A DNA stretch of 64,000 nucleotides. Origin: Sulfurimonas sp. GTDB taxonomy: Bacteria > Campylobacterota > Campylobacteria > Campylobacterales > Sulfurimonadaceae. This document shows, piece after piece, positions 8,968-19,267 of this stretch. The notes below the pieces were generated by a model. It saw only the letters and a program-made list of their open reading frames with translations, was not told the DNA's origin and did no database searches. The DNA is taken from NCBI RefSeq assembly GCF_028713515.1, contig NZ_JAQTOD010000004.1:124001-188000 (forward strand), given 5' to 3'. Positions within the stretch are counted from its first letter, which is position 1; every line of letters starts with the position of its first letter. Position numbers and translations under genes: made by a program.

Positions 8968-9779
8968 TAGAAGAGTTTGTAAAAGAGAGCCTCTCTCAAG
9001 ATGTGGGACGAGGTGATTTATACGCTTTGGTTGAGCCAAGTGTTTATTCAACTGCTAAGATAATTGCTAAAAGTAGTGGCATTGTCGCTGGTGTAAGATA
9101 TATAGAGGTTTTAGCAAAACTAGAAAACTTTGAAATTATATGGAATAAAAAAGATTCGCAGGAGTTTGTTGAAGGAGATATTTTAGCGACTTTAAGCGGA
9201 GCTTCGCATGTTCTTTTAAAGATAGAGAGAACACTACTAAATATGCTCCTTCATGCAAGCTCAATTGCGACTCTGACTAAAAAGTATGTAGATATTGTAG
9301 AGCCTTATGATGTTAAACTTTTAGACACAAGAAAAACAAGACCGCTTCTTAGAGTTTTTGAAAAGTACGCGTCAAGATGTGGCGGTGCAGTAAATCATAG
9401 GATGGGTTTAGATGACTCACTTATGATAAAAGATACGCATCTAAAAACCATAAAAAACCTCAAAAACTACATAGAAAGAGCAAGAAAAGTTATACCATTT
9501 ACATCAAAGATAGAGGTAGAAGTGGAGAGTTTTGAGATGGCAAAAGAGGCTCTTTTGGGTGGAGCTGATATTGTTATGTGTGATAATATGACGCCAGAAA
9601 AGATTGTTGAAATTGTCAAATATAGAGATGAAAATTTCCCTCACATACTACTAGAGGCAAGTGGAAATATATCGCTTGAAACAATTGAGTCTTATGCAAA
9701 AACTGGCGTCGATGCAATAAGTAGCGGTTCAATGATACATCAAGCTAACTGGATTGATATCTCTATGAAGATCGATTGA
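8964..9779 (+). CDS. nadC: Nicotinate-nucleotide diphosphorylase (carboxylating) NadC
   Basis: The 271-residue enzyme transfers phosphoribose to quinolinate with decarboxylation, giving nicotinate mononucleotide for NAD synthesis. Signature DTRKTRPLLRVFEKYA, followed by GGAVNHRMGLDDSLMIKDTH and a C-terminal LEASGNISLETIESYAKTG, match NadC throughout. ATGA overlap with nadA shows they are one operon. Length is typical. Confidence 0.96.
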   Translation: MIEEFVKESLSQDVGRGDLYALVEPSVYSTAKIIAKSSGIVAGVRYIEVLAKLENFEIIWNKKDSQEFVEGDILATLSGASHVLLKIERTLLNMLLHASSIATLTKKYVDIVEPYDVKLLDTRKTRPLLRVFEKYASRCGGAVNHRMGLDDSLMIKDTHLKTIKNLKNYIERARKVIPFTSKIEVEVESFEMAKEALLGGADIVMCDNMTPEKIVEIVKYRDENFPHILLEASGNISLETIESYAKTGVDAISSGSMIHQANWIDISMKID

Positions 9780-9807
9780 TTTTTATGTTTTCTTCTAGGA
9801 GAGATTA

Positions 9808-10860
9808 ATGGCAGATGATGCTGAAAAAACAGAAGAACCCAGTGAAAAAAAGATAGAAGATGCCAGAGAGGAGGGGAATGTTCCCAAATCTCAGGATGCT
9901 TCGGGGGTTATTGCTCTTTTTGTTGCTCTTTTAGCCTTTTTGATGCTTTTTCCATTTATGAGAGAGCATACCATCCTTCTTACAAAATACTATTTTTCAC
10001 TTATTGGAACAGATATAGATAGGGCTTTGGTGATTGATATAGCTATTGTCACCGTACGAGAGTTTCTCTTGATTGTTATGCCTTTAGCTGTTGCTGTTGC
10101 TGTTGCTGGAGTCTTTGCGGCTATTGCTCAATTTGGGTTTTTGTTCACAACGAAGGCGATTATGCCAGATCTTAATAAGCTTGATCCAATTAAAGGGATA
10201 AAAAATCTTTTTTCTGTTAAGAAGGCTATAGAAAGTATAAAGATAACTTTCAAATCTTTTACAACGCTCGGTGTTGGCTTTATGCTTTTTTTTATGTTTA
10301 TTATGGAACTCCCAACTGTTGCTCTTTTTGGGCTTGATGATCAGCTTGATTGGCTTGAGAAAAAAATGCTAATTATTGCATTTGTTATGCTGTTGATAAT
10401 TTTTGTTTTTGCGGTTATTGATGTAATAATTGTTAGAAAGCAGTATTTTGACGGGCTGAAGATGAGTAAGCAAGAGATTAAAGATGAGATGAAAAATATG
10501 GATGGAGATCCTCACATCAAGGCAAAAATCCGGCAAATCCAGATGCAAGCTTCAAAAAAAAGAATGATGGCGGCAGTTCCAACTGCTGATGTTGTTATTA
10601 CAAATCCAACTCACTATGCTGTAGCCATAAAGTATGATGAAGAGAGGGCACATGCACCGATTGTGGTTGCAAAAGGTATGGATAACATCGCTCAACAGAT
10701 AAAGAAAGTTGCCAGAGAAAATGGAGTGCATGTTGTCCAAAATCCACCGCTTGCAAGGAGTTTGTATGCCCAAGTTGAGTTAGATAGACCAATACCAAAC
10801 GAACTATTTGCGGCAGTAGCAGAAGTGTTAGCTTATGTTTATAAGATGAATAAAAAATAG
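9808..10860 (+). CDS. flhB: Flagellar export apparatus protein FlhB
   Basis: FlhB controls substrate switching in flagellar type III secretion. The 350-residue protein begins with the family's EKTEEPSEKKIEDAREEGNVPKS segment and has four membrane helices between about 30 and 215. The cytoplasmic domain carries the self-cleaving NPTH site at about residue 265 (ITNPTHYAVAIKY). A good ribosome site (AGGAGA) precedes the ATG. It stands alone, away from other flagellar genes in this window, as is usual in Campylobacterota. Confidence 0.96.
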   Translation: MADDAEKTEEPSEKKIEDAREEGNVPKSQDASGVIALFVALLAFLMLFPFMREHTILLTKYYFSLIGTDIDRALVIDIAIVTVREFLLIVMPLAVAVAVAGVFAAIAQFGFLFTTKAIMPDLNKLDPIKGIKNLFSVKKAIESIKITFKSFTTLGVGFMLFFMFIMELPTVALFGLDDQLDWLEKKMLIIAFVMLLIIFVFAVIDVIIVRKQYFDGLKMSKQEIKDEMKNMDGDPHIKAKIRQIQMQASKKRMMAAVPTADVVITNPTHYAVAIKYDEERAHAPIVVAKGMDNIAQQIKKVARENGVHVVQNPPLARSLYAQVELDRPIPNELFAAVAEVLAYVYKMNKK

Positions 10861-10886
10861 TATATAATCACAAAAAAAGATACAAT

Positions 10887-11840
10887 TTGAATGAAATAGT
10901 AAATAAAATAGAAAATGCAAAACATATTGTGGTGATATCACATATTGCTCCAGATGCAGATTCTATCTCTTCTGCAAGCGCTATGTATACATTTATTTTA
11001 CAAAAACATAAGAAAGTTTCATGGTTTTGCAAGAGTAAAAATATAGATAGAAGATTCTCATTTATTCCTTGGATAGAAAATATCAGAGACAGCTTTCCAG
11101 CTTCAGCAGATTTAGCGATTTCTTTGGATTGTGGTGATAAAAATAGACTTGGTTTTGAGCCTCATTGCGAGTTAATAAATATTGATCATCACGAGAGTAA
11201 TACCAATTTTGCAACACTAAATCTGGTTGATAAGAGTGCGATTAGCACAACGGAAGTTTTGTTTAATTTTTTTAAACAAAATGAGATTAAGATAAACAAA
11301 AAAATGGCAACTTCTTTGTATGCTGGGCTTTTGGATGATTCTGATGGTTTTTTGCACGAGAGCGTTGATGGTACGACTTTTGCTGTGGCTTTAGAGTTAA
11401 TAGCCAGCGGAGCCGAACTAAAAACTTGCAACAAGCAGATTATGAAAAATAGTTCGCTATCTGCTCTAAGATTAAAAGGTTTAATGTTTAGAGAGATGAG
11501 TCTAGAGTTTGATGCAAGGGTTGCTGTTTTTTGTGTAAGCAAGGAAGATATTACCTCTTGCAAAGCAGAGCTAAGGGATTGCGAGGGCGCCTTAGAGGAG
11601 TCTTTACATCTTCATTATGTAGAGATTGCACTACTTGTAAGAGAAAATAGTGACTCTACTCTCAAATGCTCTATTCGCTCGTGTTCGTCTTTTGATTCAT
11701 TAAAAATAGCGCAAATATTTGATGGTGGCGGGCATAAAAGTAGGGCTGGGTTTAGTTTGGGCTCTGAATTTACAATTGAGCAGGCAAAAGAGAAAATTTT
11801 AAATTTAATTAAGAAGGATATTCAGTTTGAGAAAAGATAA
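10887..11840 (+). CDS. DHH/DHHA1-family phosphoesterase (NrnA-like)
   Basis: The 317-residue protein has all DHH-family motifs: SHIAPDADSISSA (motif I), SLDCGDKNRL (II), IDHHESNTNF (III, the DHH itself), and a C-terminal DHHA1 glycine motif GGGHKSRAGF. Relatives degrade nanoRNAs, pAp or cyclic dinucleotides using Mn2+. The specific substrate here is unknown. It begins at a TTG, since no in-frame ATG or GTG lies nearby. Its 3' end overlaps the M23 peptidase gene by 14 bp, an arrangement I recall from Campylobacter. Confidence 0.85.
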   Translation: MNEIVNKIENAKHIVVISHIAPDADSISSASAMYTFILQKHKKVSWFCKSKNIDRRFSFIPWIENIRDSFPASADLAISLDCGDKNRLGFEPHCELINIDHHESNTNFATLNLVDKSAISTTEVLFNFFKQNEIKINKKMATSLYAGLLDDSDGFLHESVDGTTFAVALELIASGAELKTCNKQIMKNSSLSALRLKGLMFREMSLEFDARVAVFCVSKEDITSCKAELRDCEGALEESLHLHYVEIALLVRENSDSTLKCSIRSCSSFDSLKIAQIFDGGGHKSRAGFSLGSEFTIEQAKEKILNLIKKDIQFEKR

Positions 11841-13194
11841 AAATATATCATCAATAGGTTTTATAATTTTGCTTGTGGTGCTAATTAGTGCGGTTGTTTA
11901 TGTTTATACATCCTCAATGTTTGAAAGAGAAGCACCTAAAGTAGCTATGACGAATAATGGCTATTGGAACTTAAGAGAACCATTGGAAATCTCTATTGAT
12001 GATGTTAGCGGAATGAAGTCTTACAGAGTTGTTTTAAGAACTACCAATGACGATATAGAGCTATTTCACGAACAATTTTTAGCCCCACAAAAATCTATAA
12101 AAATAAAAGTTGTAGCACCAAAGAGCGCATATTCTCTTGGAAACAAAGATGTTAAAATCATAGTAGAAGCAGTTGATGTAAGTAAATGGAATTTTTTTAA
12201 TGGAAACAGAGCTACGGTCGAGTATGCTCTTAGGGTAGACAAAAGCAGACCAGAGCTACTAAATATAACGAATTCATACAAAATTAACAGAGGCGGTTCC
12301 GCTCTTGTTATTTTTAAAGCAAAAGATGAAAACTTAAAAAATATGTATATTGAAATAAGCTCTGGGAAAAAATTTATACCGCAACCGTTTTATAAAGATG
12401 GATACTATATCTCTTTGATTGCTTGGCCTATCACCGATGAGCACTTTAGAGCAACTATTGTAGTTGAAGATCATGCAAAAAACATCTCAAAAGTCCAAGT
12501 TCCATTGTATGTAGTAGATAAAGCGTATGATTTGTCAAATATAAAGTTGGAAGATAATTTTTTAAAGGGCAAGATTCTTGAACTTGCAGAGCAGTTTGAT
12601 GAAACCCAAGGTGTAACTGATTCGATTGAGCAATTTAAACTGATAAATGAAACAGTAAGAGCGAAAAATGAGAAATTGATTCATACAATAACATCAAAAG
12701 TCTCAAACAAAATGATAAGTGACTTTAAAGTAGAGCCAATGTATCCACTTAAAAATGGAGCAGTAGTAGCAAAATATGGAGATCATAGAAAATATTATTA
12801 CAATGATGTGTTTGTAAGTGAAGCATATCATATGGGACTTGATTTAGCCAGTAATGCTTTTGCTGACATAAAGACGCAAAATGGTGGAGAGATTGTTTTT
12901 TCTGATAATAATGGATTGTATGGAAATATGCCAATTGTTGATCATGGCTTAGGTTTATATACTCTTTATGGCCACTGCTCAAGCGTGAAGGTAAAAATTG
13001 GAGATAGTGTTAAGTATGATGATGTTTTAGCAATCACAGGTAAAAGCGGATATGCTATGGGTGATCATCTACATTTTGGTGTTCTTGTTCAAGGAATCGA
13101 GGTTCGTCCTGCTGAGTGGATGGATGAGTCTTGGATGAAATTAAATCTTTATGATGTTATAAAAAATGCAAAAGAGATGATAGATAGTAAGTAA
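11827..13194 (+). CDS. Membrane-anchored M23 (LytM) peptidoglycan endopeptidase
   Basis: A 455-residue murein hydrolase candidate. One membrane segment (about 10-27) anchors a periplasmic region. The LytM domain occupies roughly 320-435, with zinc ligands in YHMGLDLAS (H, D) and the HLHFG motif (catalytic/zinc HxH). Relatives in Helicobacter and Campylobacter (Csd1-3 type) trim cross-links and affect cell shape; assignment to one of them is not possible here. A TTG start at 11827, inside the previous gene, is the only good start. Confidence 0.88.
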   Translation: MRKDKNISSIGFIILLVVLISAVVYVYTSSMFEREAPKVAMTNNGYWNLREPLEISIDDVSGMKSYRVVLRTTNDDIELFHEQFLAPQKSIKIKVVAPKSAYSLGNKDVKIIVEAVDVSKWNFFNGNRATVEYALRVDKSRPELLNITNSYKINRGGSALVIFKAKDENLKNMYIEISSGKKFIPQPFYKDGYYISLIAWPITDEHFRATIVVEDHAKNISKVQVPLYVVDKAYDLSNIKLEDNFLKGKILELAEQFDETQGVTDSIEQFKLINETVRAKNEKLIHTITSKVSNKMISDFKVEPMYPLKNGAVVAKYGDHRKYYYNDVFVSEAYHMGLDLASNAFADIKTQNGGEIVFSDNNGLYGNMPIVDHGLGLYTLYGHCSSVKVKIGDSVKYDDVLAITGKSGYAMGDHLHFGVLVQGIEVRPAEWMDESWMKLNLYDVIKNAKEMIDSK

Positions 13195-13348
13195 TTTATG
13201 TTATTTCAAGCCTCACAATTCTCGAAAAACTCGTTTTTTGTAGCTTTAGTGGGATGGAAGGGACGAGGAGTCCCTCCCACTAAGACGGACTTGTTTGTTT
13301 TAGTGCGTAACATCAGTGTGTAGAAAATTTTATCAATAGGGAGAGATT
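13195..13348. other. lpxC upstream region with a long imperfect hairpin
   Basis: This gap holds TAGTGGGA (13247-13254), a 5-base bulge, GGGAC (13260-13264), a short loop, and then GTCCC (13270-13274) and TCCCACTA (13275-13282). This gives a 13-bp stem interrupted on one side. It is much more GC-rich than its surroundings and has no U tract, so it is not a clear terminator. The lpxC ribosome site AGGGAGAG (13338-13345) lies beyond it. The TTTAGTGGG start is shared with a hairpin before napG (45721-45757). Confidence 0.55.
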
Positions 13349-14233
13349 GTGTATCAAACAACTATAAAAAAACCAGTAGAACTTGTCGGTATAGGTCTTC
13401 ATAAAGGTTCTGCTGTTAAGTTGAGACTTGAGCCGTTAGAGTCAAACAGTGGAATTATATTTTATCGTAGTGATGTTGATGTCTCAATTCCTCTTCTTCC
13501 TTCAAATGTAGTTGATACAAGGATGGCTACAGTTATAGGTAAAGATGGTTTTGTAATCTCCACTATTGAACATATGCTCTCGGCAATTTATGCTTATGGA
13601 ATTGACAACATAAGGGTAATTGTGGATGCAGATGAAGTTCCTGTAATGGATGGAAGTAGTGCAAGTTTTTGTATGCTCCTCGATGAAGCTGGCATAGCTG
13701 AGTTAGAAGTTCCAAAAAAAATTATGATAATTAAAAAAGAGGTAATGGTAGAAGACGGTGATAAGTATGTAAAATTATCTCCATCACCAGATTTGAAATA
13801 TGATTTTACGATTAAATTTGCTCATCCCGTTATTCAAACCCAAGACTTCGTTTTGCACTTTACTAAACAGGGCTACAAAGATGAGATTGCAAGAGCAAGA
13901 ACTTTTGGTTTCTTGCATGAAGTGCAGTATCTTCGCTCCAAAGGTTTGGCCCTTGGTGGTTCGCTGGAAAACGCTATCGTTTTGGATGATAAAAAAGTTT
14001 TAAATCCAGAAGGATTAAGATTTGGCAATGAGTTTGTAAGACATAAAATTCTTGACGCAATAGGTGATATGTCTCTGATTGGTATGAATTTTGTCGGAAA
14101 TTATGAGGCTATGGCTGGAAGTCATCACTTAAATCATAGACTGACTTTAGAGCTATTAAAAAATCCACAAAACTACGAAGTGATAGAGCTTGTTGGAGAA
14201 AAAACAAAAGAGTTAGAAAAAGCGTATGCCTAA
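13349..14233 (+). CDS. lpxC: UDP-3-O-acyl-N-acetylglucosamine deacetylase LpxC
   Basis: LpxC is the zinc enzyme for the committed step of lipid A synthesis. The 294-residue protein has the N-terminal catalytic/zinc motif STIEHMLSAIYAYGIDN (E74, H75), MDGSSASF, and the zinc motif HKILDAIGDMSL. A C-terminal AGSHHLNHRLTLELL carries the general acid His. It starts at GTG 13349, eight bases after AGGGAGAG. The end overlaps the next gene by 8 bp. Confidence 0.96.
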   Translation: MYQTTIKKPVELVGIGLHKGSAVKLRLEPLESNSGIIFYRSDVDVSIPLLPSNVVDTRMATVIGKDGFVISTIEHMLSAIYAYGIDNIRVIVDADEVPVMDGSSASFCMLLDEAGIAELEVPKKIMIIKKEVMVEDGDKYVKLSPSPDLKYDFTIKFAHPVIQTQDFVLHFTKQGYKDEIARARTFGFLHEVQYLRSKGLALGGSLENAIVLDDKKVLNPEGLRFGNEFVRHKILDAIGDMSLIGMNFVGNYEAMAGSHHLNHRLTLELLKNPQNYEVIELVGEKTKELEKAYA

Positions 14234-14687
14234 GAGCGTTGATCTACTTTTTATTGCTCTATCTTCGCCAATAATGGTTGGTGTTTATGAGAAGCAAAAG
14301 CTAATAGAAACAGTTGTCTCCGAGGAGAAAAGCTCAGAAATTTTACCAAAAATATATAAAGAACTTTCACAAAAATATAATATTGAAAAACTTTTTTATG
14401 CAAATGGACCAGGTAGTTTTATGTCCATAAAAATTGCATATATATTTTTGAAATCAATAAGTGTTTTAAAAAAGATACCACTCTTTGCGGCGGATGCATT
14501 TTATTTTAATCAAAACCAGCCAATAAAAGCCATTGGAAAGTTATGTTTTGTTAAAATTTCATCAGAAATTAAAACTCAGAAATTTGAGATAGCGTCCGAA
14601 GCCATATTTAAGCTTCCAGAACTACTTGAGTATGATGAGTATAGCACAATAAGCGCGCCTCTCTACTGTATTGGCGCTGTTGGATAG
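14226..14687 (+). CDS. TsaB/YeaZ-like short protein
   Basis: A 153-residue protein resembling the N-terminal part of TsaB, the partner of TsaD in tRNA t6A synthesis. The ASKHA-like motif [19 protein letters not shown] (58-76) corresponds to the GPGSFTGLRIG motif of TsaB, but the Thr-Gly-Leu-Arg core has become Met-Ser-Ile-Lys. The usual C-terminal half is missing (TsaB is normally about 220 residues). The place between lpxC and thrB is occupied by a small uncharacterised gene in Helicobacter and Campylobacter too. It may be the functional TsaB of this lineage or a diverged paralogue. Confidence 0.6.
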   Translation: MPKSVDLLFIALSSPIMVGVYEKQKLIETVVSEEKSSEILPKIYKELSQKYNIEKLFYANGPGSFMSIKIAYIFLKSISVLKKIPLFAADAFYFNQNQPIKAIGKLCFVKISSEIKTQKFEIASEAIFKLPELLEYDEYSTISAPLYCIGAVG

Positions 14688-14694
14688 GAAGAAA

Positions 14695-15576
14695 GTGATA
14701 ATAAGTGTACCAGCAACTAGTGCAAATCTAGGCCCAGGATTTGACTCTTTAGGTTTAGCGGTTGATTTACGAAATAGAGTTGAGTTTCATCCATCAAAAT
14801 TTTTTAGTGTAGGTATAAAAGGTGAGGGTGAAAATAATCCAAACTTAAGAGGCAATAATCTTTTTGTTAGTATATTTAACGAGCACTACAACCGTCTGAC
14901 TAAAAAAAGTCAAAATTTTAAATTTACATTTTACAATGAAATTCCGATGTCAAGAGGGCTTGGAAGCTCTTCTGCTGTTATAGTTAGTGCTATAGCATCG
15001 GCGCACGAAGCAGCGGAAATAAAAGTATCCAAGCGAAGAATACTAAATCATGCGCTGGTTTATGAACCTCATCCAGACAATATCACTCCTGCGGTAATGG
15101 GTGGATTTAATGTTGCAACTGTCGAGAAAGGTAAAGTGTTTTCACAAAAAAAACACCTTCCAGACTATATAAAAGCTGTAGTTGTTATCCCAAATAAACC
15201 AATCAGTACAGCAAAAGCAAGGCTTCTGCTTCCAAAATCATACTCTAAAGAGAATGCAATCTATAATCTCTCACACACAGCGCTAAGCGTTGCTGCTTTT
15301 TATAATGAGGATTGGGAGATTTTAAAACTGGCTTCTCAAGATAGATTTCATCAAAAACTAAGAATGAAAACATTGCCAGAGCTTTTTAATGTCCAAAAGA
15401 TAGCTTATGAGAGTGGAGCGCTTATGAGTACGCTCTCGGGCAGTGGCTCAACATTTTTCTCTATGGTTTATGATAAAGATGCCGAACTTGTTGCAAGTAA
15501 ACTCAGTCAAAAATTTCCAGAATTTGCAGTAAAAATTTTAAATTTTGATAATGATGGACTTGTTATAGAGAAGTGA
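14695..15576 (+). CDS. thrB: Homoserine kinase ThrB (GHMP family)
   Basis: ThrB phosphorylates homoserine on the way to threonine. GHMP motif 1 ([16 protein letters not shown]) is at the N-terminus, the ATP loop [16 protein letters not shown] lies near residue 83, and motif 3 ([12 protein letters not shown]) is near the C-terminus. I place the start at GTG 14695: AGGA (14686-14689) is five bases upstream, and the protein then begins [15 protein letters not shown] as in relatives. A TTG at 14671, in frame within the preceding gene, would add eight residues. Confidence 0.94.
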   Translation: MIISVPATSANLGPGFDSLGLAVDLRNRVEFHPSKFFSVGIKGEGENNPNLRGNNLFVSIFNEHYNRLTKKSQNFKFTFYNEIPMSRGLGSSSAVIVSAIASAHEAAEIKVSKRRILNHALVYEPHPDNITPAVMGGFNVATVEKGKVFSQKKHLPDYIKAVVVIPNKPISTAKARLLLPKSYSKENAIYNLSHTALSVAAFYNEDWEILKLASQDRFHQKLRMKTLPELFNVQKIAYESGALMSTLSGSGSTFFSMVYDKDAELVASKLSQKFPEFAVKILNFDNDGLVIEK

Positions 15577-15617
15577 GTTAAAGAACTCTCTATAAAATCA
15601 AGGAACTTTTAGATACA

Positions 15618-15881
15618 ATGGCGAAAAAATTTAATCTACCTCTTAGAATGTGTATCTCATGCAGAAAAAGAGACACACAAAACAATCTCTTAAGACTTCA
15701 ATGCGTAAGCACACAAATTAGTCTTTTTAGCGGAGTTGGAAGAAGTTTTTATATATGCAAAATTTGTCTTGAAGATGATAAAAAAACTTTAAAAGCACTT
15801 ATGCGTCAATGTAAAAGTGGAGATAAAGACAAATTTTCGAACATATTAAAGGAGATCATCGCTGATGATAGAAAAAGTTAG
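15618..15881 (+). CDS. ylxR: YlxR-family (DUF448) RNA-binding protein
   Basis: An 87-residue basic protein with the family signature [20 protein letters not shown] at 7-26 and a second CxxC (ICKICLEDD). YlxR proteins bind RNA and sit in the nusA-infB region of most bacteria. Here it lies directly before infB, with which it overlaps by 17 bp. Function is only loosely known; a link with RNase P has been reported in other bacteria. Confidence 0.88.
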   Translation: MAKKFNLPLRMCISCRKRDTQNNLLRLQCVSTQISLFSGVGRSFYICKICLEDDKKTLKALMRQCKSGDKDKFSNILKEIIADDRKS

Positions 15882-18462
15882 AGTTCATGAAATTGCAAAA
15901 GAGTTAGGAATAGCTTCAAAAGATGTTGTTAAAAAAGCTTCAGATATGGGTCTTGAAGTAAAATCAGCAAATAGTTCAGTGACAATGCAAGAAGCAGAAA
16001 AATTGATGAATTATATAATGAACGGCGATGTTGCAGAAGCCCCAGAACCAATCAAGAATGCGCCTAATGTAGCAAAAAGTGATAGCTCTAAAGAAGAACA
16101 TATAGAGATAAAAGCAGAGATAAAAACCACAGCAGATACTCCAAAGAACCAAAAGAAGCATATTGAAGCAGAGGAAAAAATAGCTTCAGCTGAAGCAATA
16201 AAGCAAGAAGATGTAGTGAAGAAAGATATTGTGCCAGAAACAGCAGTAGATATGCTATCTGATAAAACACCACTAATAAAAAAATCTGGATTAAAAATTG
16301 TAAAAAAAGCAAAACCACAATTTGAAGAAAATATTGTCTCGCCTGCAAAACAAGTCGCAATTTCATCTTATGGAAAAATGAGTATTGAAGCACTTGAAGA
16401 ATTAGCAAACAAAAAGAAATCAAAACAAGTAGTTGGCGGTATTGTTAAAAAACAATCAAGTGGTACTAAAATTGATATTTTTGGTGACTCAATGAGTGAG
16501 TTGTCAATGGATATGGATGATCAAGTTGTGCTTCTTGATTTAAACCACACAGATATGCCAGTGATAGAGCCAGAGCAACCAAGAAAACCAAAAGAGGCTA
16601 AACCAATTGGTAGAAATGGTAACAAAAAAGCTGCTCCAAGAGGCAGAAAAGTTTCTCGTGATAAAAGAAAAAAATATGATAAAAATAGACCGGATGATTT
16701 GGTTGTAACTCATGTTGAAATTCCAGAAGATATTCGTGTTTATGAGTTCGCAGAGGCGATAAATAAGCCAATAATGGATGTTATAAAAGTTCTTTTTAGT
16801 CTTGGGTTGATGATGACAAAAAATGACTTTTTGGGAAGTGATGAGATTGAGATTTTATCTGAAGAGTTTGATGTTGAAGTGACAATTATAGATCCAAAAG
16901 ATGCGTTTAACTATGAAGATGCAGAATCTTCAGAGGATGAAGATGAAAACGAAGTTGAGAGACCTCCTGTTATTACAATTATGGGGCATGTTGACCATGG
17001 TAAAACTTCACTTCTGGATGCTATTAGAAAAGCAAAAGTAACTGCTAGCGAAGCTGGTGGAATCACTCAGCATATTGGTGCATACACGATAGAGCAACAT
17101 GGAAAAGCGATAACATTTATAGATACTCCAGGTCACGCAGCGTTTTCAAATATGCGTCAAAGAGGTAGTGATATAACTGATATCATCGTTATTGTTGTAG
17201 CTGCTGATGATGGTGTTAAGCCACAAACAGAAGAAGTTATAAAAATTGCTAAAGAGTCAGGTGTTCCAGTAATAGTTGCGCTTAACAAGATGGACAAAGA
17301 GAGTGCTAATCCAGACTTTGTAAAAGGTCAGATGGCAGAGAGAGGCATTAGCCCGATTGACTGGGGTGGGGATGTAGAGTTTGTTCATGTATCTGCAAAG
17401 ACAGGTATGGGAATCGATGATCTTCTTGAAAATATCCTACTTACTGCTGATGTATTGGAGCTTAAGGCAAATCCAGATGCAATGGCAAAAGCTGCTGTTG
17501 TTGAGTCATCTCTTGAAAAAGGGCGTGGTCCTGTTGCAACTGTGATCGTTCAAAATGGTACGCTTAAAGTTGGAGATTATGTTGTTTGTGGCGCAGCTTT
17601 TGGTCGTGTTAAAGCGCTAATTGATGAAAACAAAAAGCAGATTAACAATATTGGACCAAGCCATACAGCGGTTGTTACTGGATTGAACATCGTTCCAAAC
17701 TCTGGTGAAATTATGATGGCTATGAATAGTGATAGAGAAGCTAGAGAATATGCTATGAAACGACATGAGTATGACAGACATAAAGAGCTTTCTCATAGTA
17801 CAAAATCTACTCTAGAAGATATGAGCAGTATGATTGCTGAGGGTAAATTAAAATCTCTCAAAGTTGTTCTTAAAACGGATGTTCATGGTTCGCTTGAGGC
17901 TATAAAAAATGCGCTTAGCGAGCTTAGAAATGATGAAGTAAAAATCACTATCATCTCTTCTGGTGTTGGTGGTATTACGGAAAATGATGTGGATCTTGTT
18001 TCAAATAGTGAAAACTGTGTACTTCTTGGATTTAATGTTCGCCCAACAGGTAGTGTTAAAGCACTTGCAAAACAGAGAAATGTTGAGATAAGAACATACT
18101 CAATTATTTATCAACTACTTGATGATATGACTGCGATGTTAACTGGAATGATGACTGTTAAGTTTAACGAAATTAACACAGGTCAAGCCGAAGTTAGAAA
18201 TACATTTAAAGCGCCAAAAGGTATGGTTGCCGGATGTGTTGTTGTTGAAGGTAAGTTGATTCGTGGTGGACTTGTTCGTGTTATTAGAAATGGTGTCGTA
18301 ATTCATGAAGGTGAACTAACTTCACTAAAACGCTTCAAAGACGATGTTGAAGAGATCGGTAACGGCTATGAGTGTGGTGTTATGATTAAAGGTTACGATG
18401 ATGTTATCGTTGGAGATGTTATCGAAACATTCAAAAAAGTTGAACAAAAAGTTTCTCTGTGA
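15865..18462 (+). CDS. infB: Translation initiation factor IF-2
   Basis: IF-2 is the GTPase that brings initiator tRNA to the ribosome. The 865-residue protein starts with an IF2_N helix ([20 protein letters not shown]), then a Lys/Glu/Ala-rich linker (about 50-280) of low complexity. The G domain has G1 GHVDHGKTS (about 374), G3 DTPGHAAF (about 419) and G4 NKMD (about 473). The C-terminal beta-barrel domains are complete. It is part of the ylxR-infB-rbfA-rimP operon, with short overlaps on both sides. Confidence 0.98.
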   Translation: MIEKVRVHEIAKELGIASKDVVKKASDMGLEVKSANSSVTMQEAEKLMNYIMNGDVAEAPEPIKNAPNVAKSDSSKEEHIEIKAEIKTTADTPKNQKKHIEAEEKIASAEAIKQEDVVKKDIVPETAVDMLSDKTPLIKKSGLKIVKKAKPQFEENIVSPAKQVAISSYGKMSIEALEELANKKKSKQVVGGIVKKQSSGTKIDIFGDSMSELSMDMDDQVVLLDLNHTDMPVIEPEQPRKPKEAKPIGRNGNKKAAPRGRKVSRDKRKKYDKNRPDDLVVTHVEIPEDIRVYEFAEAINKPIMDVIKVLFSLGLMMTKNDFLGSDEIEILSEEFDVEVTIIDPKDAFNYEDAESSEDEDENEVERPPVITIMGHVDHGKTSLLDAIRKAKVTASEAGGITQHIGAYTIEQHGKAITFIDTPGHAAFSNMRQRGSDITDIIVIVVAADDGVKPQTEEVIKIAKESGVPVIVALNKMDKESANPDFVKGQMAERGISPIDWGGDVEFVHVSAKTGMGIDDLLENILLTADVLELKANPDAMAKAAVVESSLEKGRGPVATVIVQNGTLKVGDYVVCGAAFGRVKALIDENKKQINNIGPSHTAVVTGLNIVPNSGEIMMAMNSDREAREYAMKRHEYDRHKELSHSTKSTLEDMSSMIAEGKLKSLKVVLKTDVHGSLEAIKNALSELRNDEVKITIISSGVGGITENDVDLVSNSENCVLLGFNVRPTGSVKALAKQRNVEIRTYSIIYQLLDDMTAMLTGMMTVKFNEINTGQAEVRNTFKAPKGMVAGCVVVEGKLIRGGLVRVIRNGVVIHEGELTSLKRFKDDVEEIGNGYECGVMIKGYDDVIVGDVIETFKKVEQKVSL

Positions 18463-18815
18463 ACGAAGCAGAAATTAGAAGAAAACGAACAGAGTCTGTT
18501 CTTCTGGAGTTGATTCCAGAAGCGCTTGGCAGTTTAAATGATAAGCGATTGCATCAGATTAATGTAATTGAAGTTAAATGTTCTCGCGGTAGAAGCGATG
18601 TGAAAATCTACTTAGACCCATCTTCATATAGTGATAAAGAAAAAAGAGAGTTTTTATCGCTGATAAGCAAAGCTCGTCCAATTATAGAAACATACTGCAT
18701 GAGAGATCAGGGTTGGTTTCGCTCCCCAAAATTAACATTTGAATTTGATGAACAACTAAAAAAATCTCAAGATATTGAAGAGCTTTTTAAAAAAATTGCC
18801 AAGGATGCCAAATGA
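18459..18815 (+). CDS. rbfA: Ribosome-binding factor A
   Basis: The 118-residue KH-like protein assists late maturation of the 30S subunit. It starts at GTG 18459, overlapping the infB stop by 4 bp, and overlaps rimP by 4 bp. The sequence [16 protein letters not shown] near the N-terminus and the gene order identify it. Length is normal. Confidence 0.9.
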   Translation: MNEAEIRRKRTESVLLELIPEALGSLNDKRLHQINVIEVKCSRGRSDVKIYLDPSSYSDKEKREFLSLISKARPIIETYCMRDQGWFRSPKLTFEFDEQLKKSQDIEELFKKIAKDAK

Positions 18816-19267
18816 GTTTAGAAAAAGATATAGATTCGTTAGTAAAATCAATAGACCTAGAGCTTTATGATATCTCTTTGGTTGGTGATGGTGAAGATAC
18901 AATTTACCGTATAAGTATCGTGTCTGGCGAAATAGAAAATGGAAAAAGAAAGGGCGTTAGTCTTGACAAATGTGCTGAGTTATCACATCTTATTTCTCCG
19001 CTTTTAGATGTTACACCACCAGTTTCTGGAGATTATAGACTAGAGGTCGGTAGCCCTGGAATTGAAAGAAAACTAACTTCTCTAAAGCAATTTGCACTCT
19101 CAGTGGGCGAAAAAGTAGCACTTAATCTAAGAGAAAAAGATAAAGAGAAAATCAAAGGCAAGCTTATAAAGGTTGAAGAGTCTAAAATCTTTTTAGATGT
19201 TGATGGCAAAGAGATCTTTCTGGACTTTGGTGAAATTGCAAAAGCTAAAACATATTTTGAATGGTAA
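18812..19267 (+). CDS. rimP: Ribosome maturation factor RimP
   Basis: RimP (151 residues) acts in 30S maturation. It shows the N-terminal ferredoxin-like domain with LYDISLVGDG and the diagnostic YRLEVGSPGIERKLTS motif, followed by an SH3-like C-terminal domain ending FGEIAKAKTYFEW. It overlaps ribD by 7 bp. Confidence 0.94.
   Translation: MSLEKDIDSLVKSIDLELYDISLVGDGEDTIYRISIVSGEIENGKRKGVSLDKCAELSHLISPLLDVTPPVSGDYRLEVGSPGIERKLTSLKQFALSVGEKVALNLREKDKEKIKGKLIKVEESKIFLDVDGKEIFLDFGEIAKAKTYFEW

Noticed and set aside
16088-16423. Antisense ORF opposite the infB linker
   Set aside because: The Lys/Glu/Ala-rich low-complexity linker of IF-2 gives long open antisense frames; the product is a Leu/Phe-rich artefact.
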